A stretch of DNA of 64,000 nucleotides, from the NCBI RefSeq assembly GCF_016615815.1, contig NZ_CP067112.1, forward strand, positions 2,480,001-2,544,000, read 5' to 3'. Position numbers and translations under genes: made by a program. Below are positions 63,568 to 64,000 of this stretch, piece by piece; the stretch's first letter is position 1, and each line of letters starts with the position of its first letter. Under the pieces are notes generated by a model. That model worked only from the letters and a program-made list of their open reading frames with translations. It was not told the origin of the DNA and did no database searches. This DNA is from Luteimonas sp. MC1572. Lineage in GTDB: Bacteria; Pseudomonadota; Gammaproteobacteria; Xanthomonadales; Xanthomonadaceae.

Positions 63568-64000
63568 ATGACCGACACCCGCGCCCGCCCGCTTTCCGCC
63601 ACCGCGTACGCCCCCGCCAGCGTGGGCAACATCGGCGTGGGCTTCGACCTGCTCGGGCACACCATCGACGGGCCGCGCGACGTCGCCCACGTGCGCCGGA
63701 TCGACGCACCCGAAGTGCGCATCGACGCCGTGCGCGGCGACGTGCGCGGCGTGGCTTCGATCCCGCTGGACGCTGCCGCCAACACCGCCGGCCTCGCGCT
63801 GCAGTCGCTGCGCTCGGCGCTGGCGCTGCCCTACGGCTTCGCAGTGGAGCTCGACAAGGGCATCGCGCTCGGCTCCGGGCTTGGCGGCTCGGCGGCATCG
63901 TGCGTCGCCGCGCTGGTCGCCGCCAACGCGCTGCTCGATGCGCCGCTGCCGCGCGAGGCGCTGTATCCGTTCGCGCTCGACGGCGAATGGGCGTCCACCC
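63568..64000 (+). CDS. thrB: Homoserine kinase, 5-prime part (cut by window edge)
   Basis: The first 144 codons are inside the window. The product is a GHMP kinase: the N-terminal [17 protein letters not shown] is the ThrB family start, and the phosphate-binding GLGGSAAS (preceded by GSG) is near residue 112. Homoserine kinase makes O-phosphohomoserine in threonine synthesis; thrC would be expected downstream. The ATG at 63568 follows the 6S-like GC-rich gap with thiC on the other strand. Confidence 0.9.
   Translation, partial: MTDTRARPLSATAYAPASVGNIGVGFDLLGHTIDGPRDVAHVRRIDAPEVRIDAVRGDVRGVASIPLDAAANTAGLALQSLRSALALPYGFAVELDKGIALGSGLGGSAASCVAALVAANALLDAPLPREALYPFALDGEWAST

Overview
The window is high-GC DNA from a gammaproteobacterium, almost certainly of the family Lysobacteraceae/Xanthomonadaceae (Luteimonas- or Lysobacter-like). 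The support is the gene order mrcA/pilMNOPQ, yicC-gmk-rpoZ-spoT-ridA-recG and ygfB/zapA-6S RNA-fau-rpiA, a type B ribosomal protein L31, a pyrophosphate-dependent phosphofructokinase, and an rRNA operon ordered 16S-tRNA-Ala-tRNA-Ile-23S-5S. The genus is an inference and was not tested. Almost everything is chromosomal core. No phage, insertion sequence, integron or CRISPR array was seen.

Layout: 1-2609 (minus) is a moxR-DUF58-DUF4381-batA type AAA/von Willebrand operon, cut at the left edge. 2755-7705 (minus) is pilMNOPQ, divergent from the PBP1a gene (7938-10427, plus). 10476-13594 holds two conserved hypothetical genes, citrate synthase and ribosomal protein L31. 13666-21439 (minus) is the (p)ppGpp/nucleotide cluster yicC-gmk-rpoZ-spoT-ridA-recG plus a nucleoside hydrolase. 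Facing away from it are rph-rdgB-hemW, a DUF1631 protein, a PilZ protein and pepQ. 28293-30217 (minus) holds pepP and ygfB. 30339-35125 (plus) holds a PAS-GGDEF-EAL protein, a ZapB-like coiled coil, zapA, 6S RNA, fau, an EVE-domain gene and rpiA. Two tandem paralogous secreted proteins follow.

36382-42212 is one complete rRNA operon on the minus strand. It is fed by an array of four near-consensus sigma70 promoters repeated at exactly 101-bp intervals, which is the most striking non-coding structure in the window. RNase III type processing stems and boxA-like sites can also be read directly.

42412-52677 carries a DUF192 lipoprotein, rubredoxin, thiE-hemL, an argD-like aminotransferase, an SDR, a KdkA/RIO-like kinase, a DedA-PAP2-LssY membrane protein, a LON-domain protein, mpl and adk. 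52802-59986 is a pyrophosphate-centred neighbourhood: pfp (PPi-dependent PFK), hppA (K+-independent H+-pumping pyrophosphatase) and ppa (soluble pyrophosphatase). Interspersed are two secreted unknowns and a protein combining RTX-type repeats with an M91-like HExxH metallopeptidase. The right end has an ion channel, a DUF4136 lipoprotein, thiC under a TPP riboswitch, and the 5-prime part of thrB.

How the parts fit together: SpoT, omega and DksA-type control (GC-rich discriminators on the rrn promoters) plus 6S RNA put several growth-rate regulators in one stretch. The type IV pilus assembly genes, the PilZ protein and the GGDEF-EAL protein belong to c-di-GMP/surface behaviour. The pfp/hppA/ppa group points to PPi-linked glycolysis.
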